64,000 nucleotides of DNA, taken from VRUE01 sp963717375 (GTDB lineage Bacteria; Actinomycetota; Thermoleophilia; Solirubrobacterales; 70-9). The notes beneath the pieces are model-generated. The model worked only from the letters and a program-made list of their open reading frames with translations. It made no database searches and had not been told where the DNA came from. Below are positions 32,867-41,702 of the stretch, in pieces. Each line of letters starts with the position of its first letter. Positions within the stretch are counted from its first letter, which is position 1. The stretch lies in NCBI GenBank assembly GCA_963717375.1, contig OY970329.1, positions 620,001-684,000 on the forward strand. The letters run 5' to 3'. The position numbers and the translations under genes are program-made.

Positions 32867-33508
32867 GTAACCAAGAGGAATCCCGATACCGGAGCCCGGA
32901 TTCGCGATGCTGCCGTCCGCCTCTTCGCCGCCCGCGGCTACGCCGCCACCGGGATTCGCGAGATCGCCGATGACGCCGGCGTCACCACCGCGGCGCTCTA
33001 CCACCACATGGGGAGCAAGCAGGACCTGCTGCTGACGATCATGCGCGACGCGATGCACGAGATGATCGAGGGCGCCCGGCCCGCGATGGCCGGCGCCGAT
33101 GGCCCGGTCGGGGAACTTGCCGCGATCGCCCGCGCGCACGTCATGTACAACGGCGAGAACCCGCTCGACGCTTACGTGGGCGACGCCGAGATCCGCTCCC
33201 TCGACCCCACCAACCGCGACCGCATCGTCAAGCTCCGCGACGGCTACGAGGAGCTCTGGGCCGGCGTGATCGCCCGCGGAGTCGAGTCCGGCGACTTCCG
33301 GATCGGCGATCAGAAGCTCTTCCGCCTCGCCGCGATCCAGATGTGCAACGGCGTCACCTACTGGTACAAGCCCTCCGGGCCGCGGCCGCTGACCGGCATC
33401 GCCGACGAACTGGCCGGGTTCGCTCTGGCAATGGCGGGGTGCGAGCACCGGCCGGCGCTGGCCGCGCACCCACCCGCCCGGCCACCCGCTCCGGGAGAGG
33501 TGAGCTGA
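32867..33508 (+). CDS. TetR-family regulator of the catabolic operon; start codon missing or atypical
   Basis: Read from GTA at 32867 the frame gives a full TetR protein of 213 residues: TKRNPDTGARIRDAAVRLFA, then RGYAATGIREIADDAGVTTA and ALYHHMGSKQDLLLTIMRDA make the complete helix-turn-helix. No ATG, GTG or TTG lies in frame before residue 48; the first ATG is 33008 and would delete the DNA-binding domain. GTA is one base from GTG, so a point change or sequencing error at the start is likely. The C-terminal ligand domain is normal. It is the first gene of the operon; the next gene begins two bases after its stop. Confidence 0.75.
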   Translation, partial: VTKRNPDTGARIRDAAVRLFAARGYAATGIREIADDAGVTTAALYHHMGSKQDLLLTIMRDAMHEMIEGARPAMAGADGPVGELAAIARAHVMYNGENPLDAYVGDAEIRSLDPTNRDRIVKLRDGYEELWAGVIARGVESGDFRIGDQKLFRLAAIQMCNGVTYWYKPSGPRPLTGIADELAGFALAMAGCEHRPALAAHPPARPPAPGEVS

Positions 33509-33509
33509 G

Positions 33510-34292
33510 ATGGCCAACCTCCGCGTGTACGCATTTCACGGCGGGGGCGAGATTGCCGACATGTCCGTCTTCGACCCGTTCCACCCGGAAGTCGGGACGA
33601 AGGTGGAGATTCCCTACTTCTTCTATGTGGTCGCCCACCCGCAGGGCAACGTCCTCTTCGACACCGGCGGCCACCCGGCCCTGATTGACAATCCAAGGGA
33701 TCGACTGGGCGAGGCGGCGGATGCCTTTGAGGTGACGATGGAGAAGGGAGACGACGTCGTCAGCCAGCTCGAGGGCGCCGGCTTCACCCCGCCCGACATC
33801 GGCCACGTCGTCCTCTCCCACCTGCACTACGACCACGCCGGCGGGATCGAGTTCTTCCCCGGCTCGACCTTCTACGCCCAGCGCCGCGAGCTCGAGTTCG
33901 CGCACTGGCCGCCGGTGTACCAGCGCGAGATCTACCTGCCAGCCGACTTCGACCACCCGGTCGAGTGGGCCGAACTGGAAGGCGAGCACGACCTCTTCGA
34001 CGACGGCCGCATCGTCCTCTTCTCCACCCCGGGCCACACCGCCGGCCACCAGTCGATGCTGGTCCGCCTCGACGACGGACGGACCCTGATCCTCGTCGCC
34101 GACGCCGCCTACATACCCCGCAACATCGAGGAGAACGTGCTGCCGGGGATCGTCTGGAGTCCCGACGCGATGGTCTCGAGCTGGCGACGAATCCGCGAGC
34201 TGCAGCGGCGCAACGACGCCGAGCTGATCTTCACCCACGACCTCGACTGGCCGGATAAGACGCTGGTGGCGCCGGAGCGCTGGTACGAGTGA
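33510..34292 (+). CDS. metallo-beta-lactamase-fold hydrolase, AHL-lactonase-like
   Basis: A 260-residue enzyme; the metal-binding motif VVLSHLHYDHAGGIEFFPGS, then STPGHTAGHQSMLVRL, VADAAYIPRNIEEN and TFIHD-like LIFTHDLDW follow the order of the AttM/AiiA subfamily. Likely opens a lactone or hydrolyses a thioester or ester in the catabolic pathway of this operon. GAGAGGTGAG precedes the ATG at 33510, which is two bases after the TetR stop. Its own stop overlaps the next start (GTGA). Confidence 0.87.
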   Translation: MANLRVYAFHGGGEIADMSVFDPFHPEVGTKVEIPYFFYVVAHPQGNVLFDTGGHPALIDNPRDRLGEAADAFEVTMEKGDDVVSQLEGAGFTPPDIGHVVLSHLHYDHAGGIEFFPGSTFYAQRRELEFAHWPPVYQREIYLPADFDHPVEWAELEGEHDLFDDGRIVLFSTPGHTAGHQSMLVRLDDGRTLILVADAAYIPRNIEENVLPGIVWSPDAMVSSWRRIRELQRRNDAELIFTHDLDWPDKTLVAPERWYE

Positions 34293-35941
34293 CCCCGGCG
34301 GCATCGAATCGCGTCGAGGCCGCCTGGGCACCGCTCGATTCAGCCGTCGCGAATCTGCCTGCCGACATCATCACCCTGGCGCGCGAGGCGCTGGACCGAG
34401 AGCCGGACAAGCCGGCCTTCGTCTTCGAGGACGGCACCGTCGTCACCCGCGGGCGCTTCCGCGCCGCCGTCGAGAACTTCGCCGGCTACCTCTCCGAGCG
34501 AATCGGTCCCGGCGACCGCGTCCTGATCATGCTCGAGAACCGGACCGAGTTCATGGTCGCCTGGCTGGCAGTGAACGCCTGCGAAGCGAGCCTGGTCTCG
34601 CTCAACACCTCCGCCGGCGAGCACGACGCCGGCCACATCGTCCGTGACTCGGCCGCGGGGCTGGCGATCTGCGGCGCCGAGCACGAGCAGCTGGTCAGGT
34701 CCGTCACCGACCCTGGTGAGACCAACGTGCTCGTGGTCAGCGGCGCCGAGCCAAACGGCCTGGCCCAGTACGCCGGCGAGTCCGGCCCGCTGCCACTGGC
34801 CGACGTCAGCGTCGACCCGGACGCGATTACCAACGTCTATTACACCTCCGGAACGACCGGCCCGCCGAAGGGCTGCATGGTCGCTCACGACTACTGGATT
34901 CGCTTCGTCGAGCTCTACCTGGGCCTCTATGGGCTCGACGAGAACGACCGGCTGCTCTGCTGCCTGCAGTTCTTCTACAACGACCCACCCTGGCTGTTCC
35001 TGACCTCACTGCACGCCGGCGCCCCACTAGTGACGATGCGGCGCTTCAGCGTCTCCCGCTTCTGGTCGGTCGTCGCCGAGAATCAGGTGACGCGGCTCTT
35101 CGCCCTCGCCTCGATCCCCGCCCTCCTACTCAGGGCCGAGCCGCGGTCCGAGGAGCGAAGGCACGAGGTCGAGTTCGCCCTCCACATCGGCATCCCGGCC
35201 CAACTCCATGCCGAGTTCACCGAGCGCTGGGGCTTCCCCTGGGTCGAGGGCTACGGCCTGACCGAGTCGGGCCTGGTGGTGGCGATGCCGCTCGAACAGG
35301 CCGAGGCGATGACCGGCTCGGGCTCGATCGGGCTGCCCTGCCCCGGGGTCAGCATTCGGCTCGTCGATGACGAGGGCCGCGAAGTCGGACCGGACCAGCC
35401 CGGCGAGGTGCTGATCAAGGCGCCGGGGATGATGCGCGGCTACCTCAACCGGCCCGAGGCCACGGCCGAGGCCCTCGCCGACGGCTGGCTGCACAGCGGC
35501 GACCTCGCCCGCCGCGATGAGTCCGGCTACATCTACTTTCTCGGCCGCAAGAAGGACATCGTGCGCCGCGCCGGCGAGAACGTCGCCGCGGCGGAGGTCG
35601 AGAACGTCCTGCGCTCCCATCCGTCCGTCCTCGAGGCGGCGGTCGTGGCGGTGCCGGACGAGTTGCGAGGCGAGGAGGTCAAGGCGTACGTGGCGCTCGT
35701 CACGGAGACATCCCCGAGCGTCGTCACGCCGGCGGTCCTGGTCGATTTCTGCCGCGACCGCCTCGCCAAGCACAAGGTCCCCCGGTACATCGAGTACCGG
35801 ACCGAGCCGTTCCCCCGCACGCCCTCGATGCGCGTGAAAAAGAGCGCGCTGATCGCCGAAGTGGAGGACCCGCTCGCCCGTGCCTGGGACCGGGATCGAG
35901 AACTGCCTGACTGGAACAAGAGGAAGTCGAAAGAGAGGTAA
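34289..35941 (+). CDS. AMP-forming acyl-CoA synthetase (CaiC-like)
   Basis: A 550-residue ANL-superfamily ligase. The P-loop is VYYTSGTTGPPKGCMVAHD, A5 is EGYGLTESGLV, A7 is GWLHSGDLARRDESGYIYF, A8 is GRKKDIVRRAGENVAAAEVE, and the C-terminal catalytic Lys is in FPRTPSMRVKKSAL. Activates a carboxylic acid to the adenylate and then to the CoA thioester. Sequence style resembles crotonobetaine/carnitine-CoA and cyclohexanecarboxylate-CoA ligases; the acid is unknown. Overlaps the upstream gene by four bases, and the permease gene follows after eight bases, so it is central to the operon. Confidence 0.92.
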   Translation: MTPAASNRVEAAWAPLDSAVANLPADIITLAREALDREPDKPAFVFEDGTVVTRGRFRAAVENFAGYLSERIGPGDRVLIMLENRTEFMVAWLAVNACEASLVSLNTSAGEHDAGHIVRDSAAGLAICGAEHEQLVRSVTDPGETNVLVVSGAEPNGLAQYAGESGPLPLADVSVDPDAITNVYYTSGTTGPPKGCMVAHDYWIRFVELYLGLYGLDENDRLLCCLQFFYNDPPWLFLTSLHAGAPLVTMRRFSVSRFWSVVAENQVTRLFALASIPALLLRAEPRSEERRHEVEFALHIGIPAQLHAEFTERWGFPWVEGYGLTESGLVVAMPLEQAEAMTGSGSIGLPCPGVSIRLVDDEGREVGPDQPGEVLIKAPGMMRGYLNRPEATAEALADGWLHSGDLARRDESGYIYFLGRKKDIVRRAGENVAAAEVENVLRSHPSVLEAAVVAVPDELRGEEVKAYVALVTETSPSVVTPAVLVDFCRDRLAKHKVPRYIEYRTEPFPRTPSMRVKKSALIAEVEDPLARAWDRDRELPDWNKRKSKER

Positions 35942-35949
35942 GAAAGAAA

Positions 35950-37431
35950 ATGGAGTCGACGTCCAACCGCATTTCCACCCTGCGCGGGGGCTCAACGGGC
36001 CTGGGAGGCGCAGTCGTGCAATCGGCGGCGTTGATCGGGCCAGCGGCGGGGGCCACGGCCGGATTCGTGTTCATCGCCAGCGAGAGCGGCTTCGCCTCGC
36101 CCTTTGCGATGTTGATCGGCATGCTGTTTTCGCTCTGCCTCGCCGTGATCATCGGCGAGTTCGCCCGCAAGCTGCCGGCGGCGGGGTCCTTCTACACCTA
36201 CCTCTCCCACGCCTTCGGGCCGAAGGTGGGGTTTGTCACTGGAGTGATGTTGTTCGGCGCTTATGTGTTGCTGCTGCCGTTCCAGCTTTGCTTCTTCTCC
36301 ACCTTTGTCAGCGAATACCTCGACGGGCAGGGGGTGACCATCGCCTGGCAGTGGCTCGCCGCGGCGCTGATCATCTTCTCCGCGGTGATAACCACCGTCG
36401 GCCTGACGCCGTCGTTGCGGGTCGGGCTCTTCTTCCTCGCCTTCGAGATCCTCATCTTTGGCCTGATCGCGCTGATCGTGCTCTTCAACGGCGGCGCCGA
36501 TGGGCTCAGTCTCAAGCCGTTTGACCCGTCCGAAAGCGCGCTCGGCTTCTCGGGGGTGATCTACGGCCTCGTCTTCGCGATCTTCGCCTTCGTCGGCTTC
36601 GAGTCCTCGACCACCCTGGGCGAGGAGGCGCACGAGCCGCGCAAAACGATCCCCAGGGCGGTGCTCGTGACCACGCTTGCCGTCGGCGCCTTCTACGTGC
36701 TGCTGATCTACGCCGGCGTGATCGGCTTCGGCCTCACCGAAGAAGGGCTGGCGGCACTGCAGAGCGACGGCACCCCCTTCGACACCCTGGCGCGGACCTT
36801 CTCCGGACCGTTCCTCGGCACGCTCTCGATCATCGCCGTGATGACCAGCTTCATCGCGCTCAACATCGTCACCGTCACCGCCGCTTCGCGGATGATCTTC
36901 TCGATGGGGCGCGATCGCATGCTGCCGCGGTGGTTCGATCACGTCAACGACCGCGGTGCCCCCGGGCGGGCGATCGTCACGGTCACGGTCGTGTTCCTAG
37001 CGATCACCCTGATCCTCGGCTCGATCTACGAGCCAGGCGAACTCGCTTCCTGGGCGGCCTACATCGCGACGCTGTTCTTCATCGCCGCCTACGCGCTGCT
37101 CTGCGTCGGAGTGGTCAAGTACTACTACGAGCAGCACCGCTCCGAGTTTTCGGCCTGGCGCCACCTGATCGTGCCGATCGTCGGGATCGTCGGCGTCGGG
37201 ATCGTCACCTACGGCAACGTCCACCCCACCCCGCCCTCTCCGCTGCGCTACTTCATCTGGGCGACCCTGGCGACGATCGCGGCTGCCGTCGCGATCGCCC
37301 TCTACCTGGAGCGGCGCAACCCGGCGCGCCTGGTCGAGGCGGGACAGCTGTTCGCGTCGGCGACACCGGAGGAGGCCGACGTCGGTGTGAACGGGTCACC
37401 GTACGCGCCCGATCGCGTCGGACGGCCCTAA
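35950..37431 (+). CDS. APC-family permease
   Basis: A 493-residue transporter with 12 predicted membrane helices. Family marks are VQSAALIGPAAGATAGFVFI in the first helix, GEFARKLPAAGSFYTYLSHA in the loop between helices 2 and 3, and FAFVGFESSTTLGEEAHEPR with the conserved F-x-G-F-E-x-x in helix 6. Amino acid-polyamine-organocation transporters use proton symport or antiport. In this operon it probably imports the compound that the ligase activates. Start is ATG 35950 with AAGAAAG upstream. Confidence 0.9.
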   Translation: MESTSNRISTLRGGSTGLGGAVVQSAALIGPAAGATAGFVFIASESGFASPFAMLIGMLFSLCLAVIIGEFARKLPAAGSFYTYLSHAFGPKVGFVTGVMLFGAYVLLLPFQLCFFSTFVSEYLDGQGVTIAWQWLAAALIIFSAVITTVGLTPSLRVGLFFLAFEILIFGLIALIVLFNGGADGLSLKPFDPSESALGFSGVIYGLVFAIFAFVGFESSTTLGEEAHEPRKTIPRAVLVTTLAVGAFYVLLIYAGVIGFGLTEEGLAALQSDGTPFDTLARTFSGPFLGTLSIIAVMTSFIALNIVTVTAASRMIFSMGRDRMLPRWFDHVNDRGAPGRAIVTVTVVFLAITLILGSIYEPGELASWAAYIATLFFIAAYALLCVGVVKYYYEQHRSEFSAWRHLIVPIVGIVGVGIVTYGNVHPTPPSPLRYFIWATLATIAAAVAIALYLERRNPARLVEAGQLFASATPEEADVGVNGSPYAPDRVGRP

Positions 37432-37460
37432 AGGCCTCACGAATGAGAGGAGCACGGAGG

Positions 37461-38216
37461 ATGGCGGTCATCGAGGAGAGATCGGAAGGCGTCGGGACGG
37501 TGAGCCTCAACCGGCCCGGCGCGCTCAACGCGATGGACACGGCGACCTACGGGGAAGTAACAGCGGCACTGCGACGGATCGACGCCGATCCGGAGGTCCG
37601 CGTCGGGATCGTCACCGGCAACGGCGGCCGCGCCTTTTCCGCCGGCGCCGACCTGAAGGAGATGCACAGCCAACCGCCGCCGGAGGAGCCCTGGGCGCCC
37701 TGGAGCGCCGAGCGCTGGGACCTCGGCCTGACGATCTCCAAGCCGCTGATCGCGGCGATCGACGGCTACGCCGTCGCCGGCGGGCTCGAGCTGGCCCTGT
37801 TCTGCGACATCCGCCTCGCCACCCCGGGTTCGCAGTTCGGCGCGCCCGAGGTGAAGTGGAACCTCCTGCACGGTTTCGGCGCCCTGCGCCTGCCGGCGGT
37901 GGTCGGCCTTGGCAACGCGATGAGGCTGCTGCTCAGCGGCGAGTTCATCGACGCGCAGGAGGCCCTCCGCATCGGCCTCGTCAACGAGCTCGTCGAGCCC
38001 GATGAGCTGATGGGACAGGCCCGCCGTCTGGCGGCGACGATCGGCTCCCGCGCCCCCGACGCGATCGCGATGACCAAAGAGCTGGCCCTGCGAGGCCTGG
38101 GCGCCCCGCTCGAGCAGAGCATGCGCCTCTACCACTCATACATGGCGGCCCTGGAGGGCTCCGAGGAACAGCTCGAGCGCACCGGTGACTTCTCCAGTGA
38201 CGGAGCGGGAGCCTGA
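37461..38216 (+). CDS. enoyl-CoA hydratase/isomerase family protein
   Basis: A 251-residue crotonase-fold enzyme. The oxyanion-hole elements are GRAFSAGADLKEM and the turn IDGYAVAGGLELALFCDIRL; the second catalytic position lies in FGAPEVKWNLLHGFGA, where a Glu is kept (APEVK). ATG 37461 is chosen; AGGAG lies eight bases upstream, and ATG 37443 lacks it. The C-terminal helical domain is complete. First of two crotonase genes in the operon; they are only distantly alike, so they probably catalyse different steps. Confidence 0.9.
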   Translation: MAVIEERSEGVGTVSLNRPGALNAMDTATYGEVTAALRRIDADPEVRVGIVTGNGGRAFSAGADLKEMHSQPPPEEPWAPWSAERWDLGLTISKPLIAAIDGYAVAGGLELALFCDIRLATPGSQFGAPEVKWNLLHGFGALRLPAVVGLGNAMRLLLSGEFIDAQEALRIGLVNELVEPDELMGQARRLAATIGSRAPDAIAMTKELALRGLGAPLEQSMRLYHSYMAALEGSEEQLERTGDFSSDGAGA

Positions 38217-38217
38217 G

Positions 38218-39114
38218 ATGGCCGAGACGATCATCGACTTCCGGGTCAAGCTGCCGACGCGCAACTCCAGCGAGGAACCACAGCCGCCGATTCCCGAGGA
38301 GTACCTGCACTACGACGAGGTCTACGACGGCTTCGTGCGCAACCTCGACTCCACTGTCGAGGACTGGCTGGAGGAAGCCGAGCGCATGGGGATCGCTCAG
38401 GGCGTGATGCAGGCGGAGGTCGAGTGGGCCGACCCGCATGAGCTGAACGATCGCCTCGCGACGGTGGTCGCGGCCAACCCCGAGCGCGTGGCCTGTGGCT
38501 TCGGCTGCGTCGATCCGCGCAGGGTGATGAACGCCGTCGGCGAGGTCGACCGGGCGATCCTCGAGCTTGGCCTGCGCGGCATCGTCTTCGAGCCCGGCTT
38601 CCTCGGCATCTCGCCGACCGATCGCCGCTGCTACCCCGTCTACGCGCGCTGCGCCCAGCTCGGCGTCCCGGTCGGCCTCCACACCGGGATCAACTTCTCC
38701 TCGCACGGCCCACTCGAGTACGAGCGTCCCTTCCTGATCGACCGCATCGCCTGCGACTTCCCGGAGCTGACACTGATCTGCCACCACGGCGGCTGGCCCT
38801 GGCCCCACGAGGCGGCCGCGGTCGCCTGGAAGCACAAGAACGTCTACCTCGAGTTCGGCGCGATCGCCCCCCGCTACATGGCCCCGGGCGCCGGCGGAGG
38901 CTGGGGCGACATCGCCCACCTGATGGACACCGTGCTCAGCGAGCAGGTGCTGTTCGGGGCCGACTGGCCAATGCTGCGCTACGAGCGCGCTCTGGAGGAG
39001 ATCGAGAGCCTGGGCCTGAGGCCGGAGTCGCGGGCTGCCTACCTCGGCGGCAACGCGCAGCGACTGCTCGAGCGGGTCGAGGCGACCCTGGAGACATCGG
39101 AGTTGGGCCGATGA
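38218..39114 (+). CDS. amidohydrolase-2 family metal-dependent hydrolase/decarboxylase
   Basis: A 298-residue TIM-barrel protein of the ACMSD-related amidohydrolase-2 family. Seen are IIDFRVKLPTRN (in place of the usual H-x-H at the first strand), GRGIVFEPGF-like LRGIVFEPGFLGI, VGLHTGINFSSHGP with a likely metal His, LICHHGGWPWPHEAAAVAWK and LFGADWPMLRYE, whose Asp is the typical last ligand. The missing first H-x-H suggests altered metal binding, as in lactonase- or hydratase-like members. Starts at ATG 38218, two bases after the enoyl-CoA hydratase stop, and its stop overlaps the next gene. Confidence 0.85.
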   Translation: MAETIIDFRVKLPTRNSSEEPQPPIPEEYLHYDEVYDGFVRNLDSTVEDWLEEAERMGIAQGVMQAEVEWADPHELNDRLATVVAANPERVACGFGCVDPRRVMNAVGEVDRAILELGLRGIVFEPGFLGISPTDRRCYPVYARCAQLGVPVGLHTGINFSSHGPLEYERPFLIDRIACDFPELTLICHHGGWPWPHEAAAVAWKHKNVYLEFGAIAPRYMAPGAGGGWGDIAHLMDTVLSEQVLFGADWPMLRYERALEEIESLGLRPESRAAYLGGNAQRLLERVEATLETSELGR

Positions 39115-39905
39115 CCGAGACCGTCCTCTACGAGATCGAGGAGCGAGTGGCGCGGATCACGCTGAACCGGCCGCAATCGCTCAACGCCTGGACGCCAGAG
39201 CTCGGCCGCGCCTATTTCGACCGCCTGGAGGAGGCCGACGCCGATCCCGAGGTGAGGGCGATCGTCGTCACCGGGGCGGGCCGCGGCTTCTGCGCCGGGG
39301 CGGACTTCGACTACCTGCAGGATGTCGAGCGCAGTGGCTCGCAACCCCAGCGAGACCCGCGCCCGCAGAGTCTGCCGCGATCGCTTCGCAAGCCAGTGAT
39401 CGCCGCGATCAACGGCCCCTGCGCCGGCCTCGGCTTCGTGATGGCGATGATGTGCGACATCCGCTTCGCCGCCGAGGGGGCGAAGCTGACCACGGCGTTC
39501 GCCCGCCGCGGCCTGATCGCCGAGTACGGCCTCTCCTGGGTCCTGCCGCGAATCACCGGCACCTCGGTGGCGCTGGACCTGCTGCTCTCCGGCCGCACCT
39601 TCCTCACCGACGAGGCGAAGCAACTGGGAGTCGTCGACCGGCTCACCGCGCCCGAGCGGGCGGGCGAGGAGGCCCACGCCTACGCGGTCGAGCTCGCCCG
39701 CAACAGCTCCCCGGCATCGATGGCCGTGATCAAGCGCCAGCTTTACACCGACCTGGAGCAGAGCATCGAGCAATCGACGGCCGACGCGGTCGAGCAGATG
39801 GAGCAGTCCTTCGAGCGCCCCGACTTCCGCGAGGGCGTCGAGAGCTTCGTCGAGCGCCGAGCGCCCGGCTTCCCCCCGCTCCCGGTCGAAGAGGGATTCA
39901 GCTGA
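39111..39905 (+). CDS. enoyl-CoA hydratase/isomerase family protein
   Basis: A 264-residue crotonase-fold enzyme: VARITLNRPQSLNAWTPELG, GRGFCAGADFDYLQDVERSG, INGPCAGLGFVMAMMCDIRF and the YGLSWVLPRITG region. The ATG at 39111 overlaps the amidohydrolase stop (ATGA). Last gene of the operon; its stop lies one base from the end of the convergent msrA gene. Exact reaction cannot be assigned: the family includes hydratases, isomerases and ring-opening hydrolases. Confidence 0.9.
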   Translation: MTETVLYEIEERVARITLNRPQSLNAWTPELGRAYFDRLEEADADPEVRAIVVTGAGRGFCAGADFDYLQDVERSGSQPQRDPRPQSLPRSLRKPVIAAINGPCAGLGFVMAMMCDIRFAAEGAKLTTAFARRGLIAEYGLSWVLPRITGTSVALDLLLSGRTFLTDEAKQLGVVDRLTAPERAGEEAHAYAVELARNSSPASMAVIKRQLYTDLEQSIEQSTADAVEQMEQSFERPDFREGVESFVERRAPGFPPLPVEEGFS

Positions 39906-39906
39906 G

Positions 39907-40413
39907 TTAGGCCGCTGTCTCGCGGTTGGCAGCCTCCCCACCGGGCCTCGGGAAAGGGGGCACACAGCCGTCCGGATAGCGCTGAAAGTAGTTCTGATCT
40001 CCGGTCTCGGCCTCCCAGAAGGGGCCGGCCTCGCTGAGCTCGGTCACGACCTTGCCGGGCCAGTGGCCCGAGGCGTCGACGTCGGTGATTGTCTCCTCGG
40101 CCACCCTGCGCTGCTCCTCGGTCGTACAGAAGATCGCCGAGCGGTAACTGGAGTCGACAAGACCCTTGTCAAGGTCGGGTCGGTGGACCTGGAAGAAGAA
40201 CTCAAGTAGATCCCTATAGGAGATCCTCTTTGGGTCGAAGACGACCTCGACCGCCTCGGCGTGTCCGGCATTGTTCTCCTCGGTCGGGTTGTCGTTCTCG
40301 CCGCCGGTCCAGCCCACGCGGGTTGAGATGACTCCGTCGCGGTCGCGCAGCAGTTGCTGCATGATCCAGAAGCAGCCCCCCGCAAGGATTGCCGTCTCAG
40401 CGTTGTCGCTCAT
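39907..40413 (-). CDS. msrA: peptide-methionine (S)-S-oxide reductase
   Basis: A 168-residue enzyme with the MsrA active site AGGCFWIMQQLL (G-C-F-W), GWTGGENDNPTEEN, GHAEAVEVVFDPKRISYRDL and EFFFQVHRPDLDKG. Reduces methionine-S-sulfoxide in proteins with thioredoxin. The segment after G-C-F-W is I-M-Q-Q rather than the usual G-V/T-E, as in a minor MsrA group. Its stop is adjacent to the convergent operon end. A GGGTAC lies only 12 bases ahead of the start without a fitting upstream element. Confidence 0.9.
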   Translation of the reverse strand: MSDNAETAILAGGCFWIMQQLLRDRDGVISTRVGWTGGENDNPTEENNAGHAEAVEVVFDPKRISYRDLLEFFFQVHRPDLDKGLVDSSYRSAIFCTTEEQRRVAEETITDVDASGHWPGKVVTELSEAGPFWEAETGDQNYFQRYPDGCVPPFPRPGGEAANRETAA

Positions 40414-40516
40414 AGCGATTCACGGTACCCACCCCGACCGATGCGGTCCACTCAATCTGAAGCCGGGTGACGACGAGGCCGGCGAAGTGGTTGTAGGCAA
40501 CCGACGATCAGCGCTT

Positions 40517-41701
40517 TCATGGCTTCAGCACCACCTTGATCGCCCCGTCTTCCTTCTTCTGGAACATCTCGTAGGCGCCCGGCGCCTCGGTCAGCGGCAG
40601 CTGATGGGTTGTGAGGTCATCGACCCCAAGTGGGTCCTCGTCGCCTTCGAGCAGGGGCAAGATCTCGTCGGTCCACTGCCGCACGTGCGCCTGCCCCATC
40701 CGCAGTTGCAGGCCCTTGTCGAAGATCTGCATCATCGGCAGTGGGTCGAGCTGGCCGCCGTAGACACCGGAGATCGAGACCGTGCCGCCGCGACGGACGC
40801 TGTCAATGCAAGCGAGGAGTGCCGAGAGCCGGTCGACCGCCGCCTTTTCGGTCATCTTCGCCGCGACCGCGTCCGGCAACAGGCCTGTGATCGTCTGCGC
40901 CATCTTCGCCCCCGGCGCCCCGTGCGCCTCCATCCCGACGGCGTCGATCGTGCTGTCGGGACCGCGCCCGTCGGTCAGCTCACGTAGCGCCGCCGAGATG
41001 TCCTCGTGCTGATCGGAGTCAATCGCCTCGATCCCGTTGCGCCGCGCCATCTCCAGTCGCTCGGGGACGTTGTCGATCCCGAAGACCTTCTCGGCACCCT
41101 GGTGACGGGCGATACGGGCGCTCATCTGCCCAATCGGGCCGAGACCGAAGACGGCGACGCTGCCGCCTTTCGGGATCGCCGCGTAGTCGACCGCCTGCCA
41201 GGCCGTCGGCAGCACGTCGGAGAGGAATAGGTAGCGCTCGTCGGGCCCGCCCTCTGGCACCTTGATCGGCCCGAAGTGAGCCTGGGGCACGCGCAAGAAC
41301 TCGGCCTGGCCGCCGGGCACCTGGCCGTAGAGCTTGGTGTATCCGAAGAGCGAGGCGCCCTTTTCGGTGTCGCGGTTCTGGGTCGTCTCGCACTGGGCGA
41401 AGAACTGGCGCTCGCACATCCAGCAGTGGCCGCAGGAGATGTTGAAGGGGATCACGACCCGGTCGCCGGCTTTGATCTGGGTCACCTCCGGGCCAACCTC
41501 CTCGACGATCCCCATCGGCTCGTGGCCGAGGATGTCTCCCTCGTCGATGAACATCCCCAGCACCTCGTAGAGGTGCAGGTCGGAGCCGCAGATCGCGGTC
41601 GAGGTGATGCGGACGATCGCGTCGGTGGGATCCTGAATCGAGGGGTCGGGAACCTCGTCGACGCGGACGTCGCGTTTGCCGTGGAAGGTCAGCGCTTTCA
41701 T
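40517..41701 (-). CDS. zinc-dependent alcohol dehydrogenase (formaldehyde-dehydrogenase-like MDR)
   Basis: A 394-residue medium-chain dehydrogenase. Catalytic zinc: ICGSDLHLYE and GDILGHEPMGIVEEVGPEVT. Structural zinc: ISCGHCWMCERQFFAQC. NAD binding: GGSVAVFGLGPIGQMSARIA. Long linker and the ending TTHQLPLTEAPGAYEMFQKK are as in glutathione-independent formaldehyde dehydrogenase-like enzymes of actinobacteria. Likely oxidises short aldehydes or alcohols. It lies one base after the SDR gene in a probable three-gene operon led by the epimerase-DUF892 fusion, hence under the stress promoter at 44630. Confidence 0.9.
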   Translation of the reverse strand: MKALTFHGKRDVRVDEVPDPSIQDPTDAIVRITSTAICGSDLHLYEVLGMFIDEGDILGHEPMGIVEEVGPEVTQIKAGDRVVIPFNISCGHCWMCERQFFAQCETTQNRDTEKGASLFGYTKLYGQVPGGQAEFLRVPQAHFGPIKVPEGGPDERYLFLSDVLPTAWQAVDYAAIPKGGSVAVFGLGPIGQMSARIARHQGAEKVFGIDNVPERLEMARRNGIEAIDSDQHEDISAALRELTDGRGPDSTIDAVGMEAHGAPGAKMAQTITGLLPDAVAAKMTEKAAVDRLSALLACIDSVRRGGTVSISGVYGGQLDPLPMMQIFDKGLQLRMGQAHVRQWTDEILPLLEGDEDPLGVDDLTTHQLPLTEAPGAYEMFQKKEDGAIKVVLKP

Positions 41702-41702
41702 C

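Noticed and set aside
40425..40430. GGGTAC upstream of msrA
   Set aside because: It is only 12 bases from the start, and no GNNT lies at 14-17 bases further upstream.
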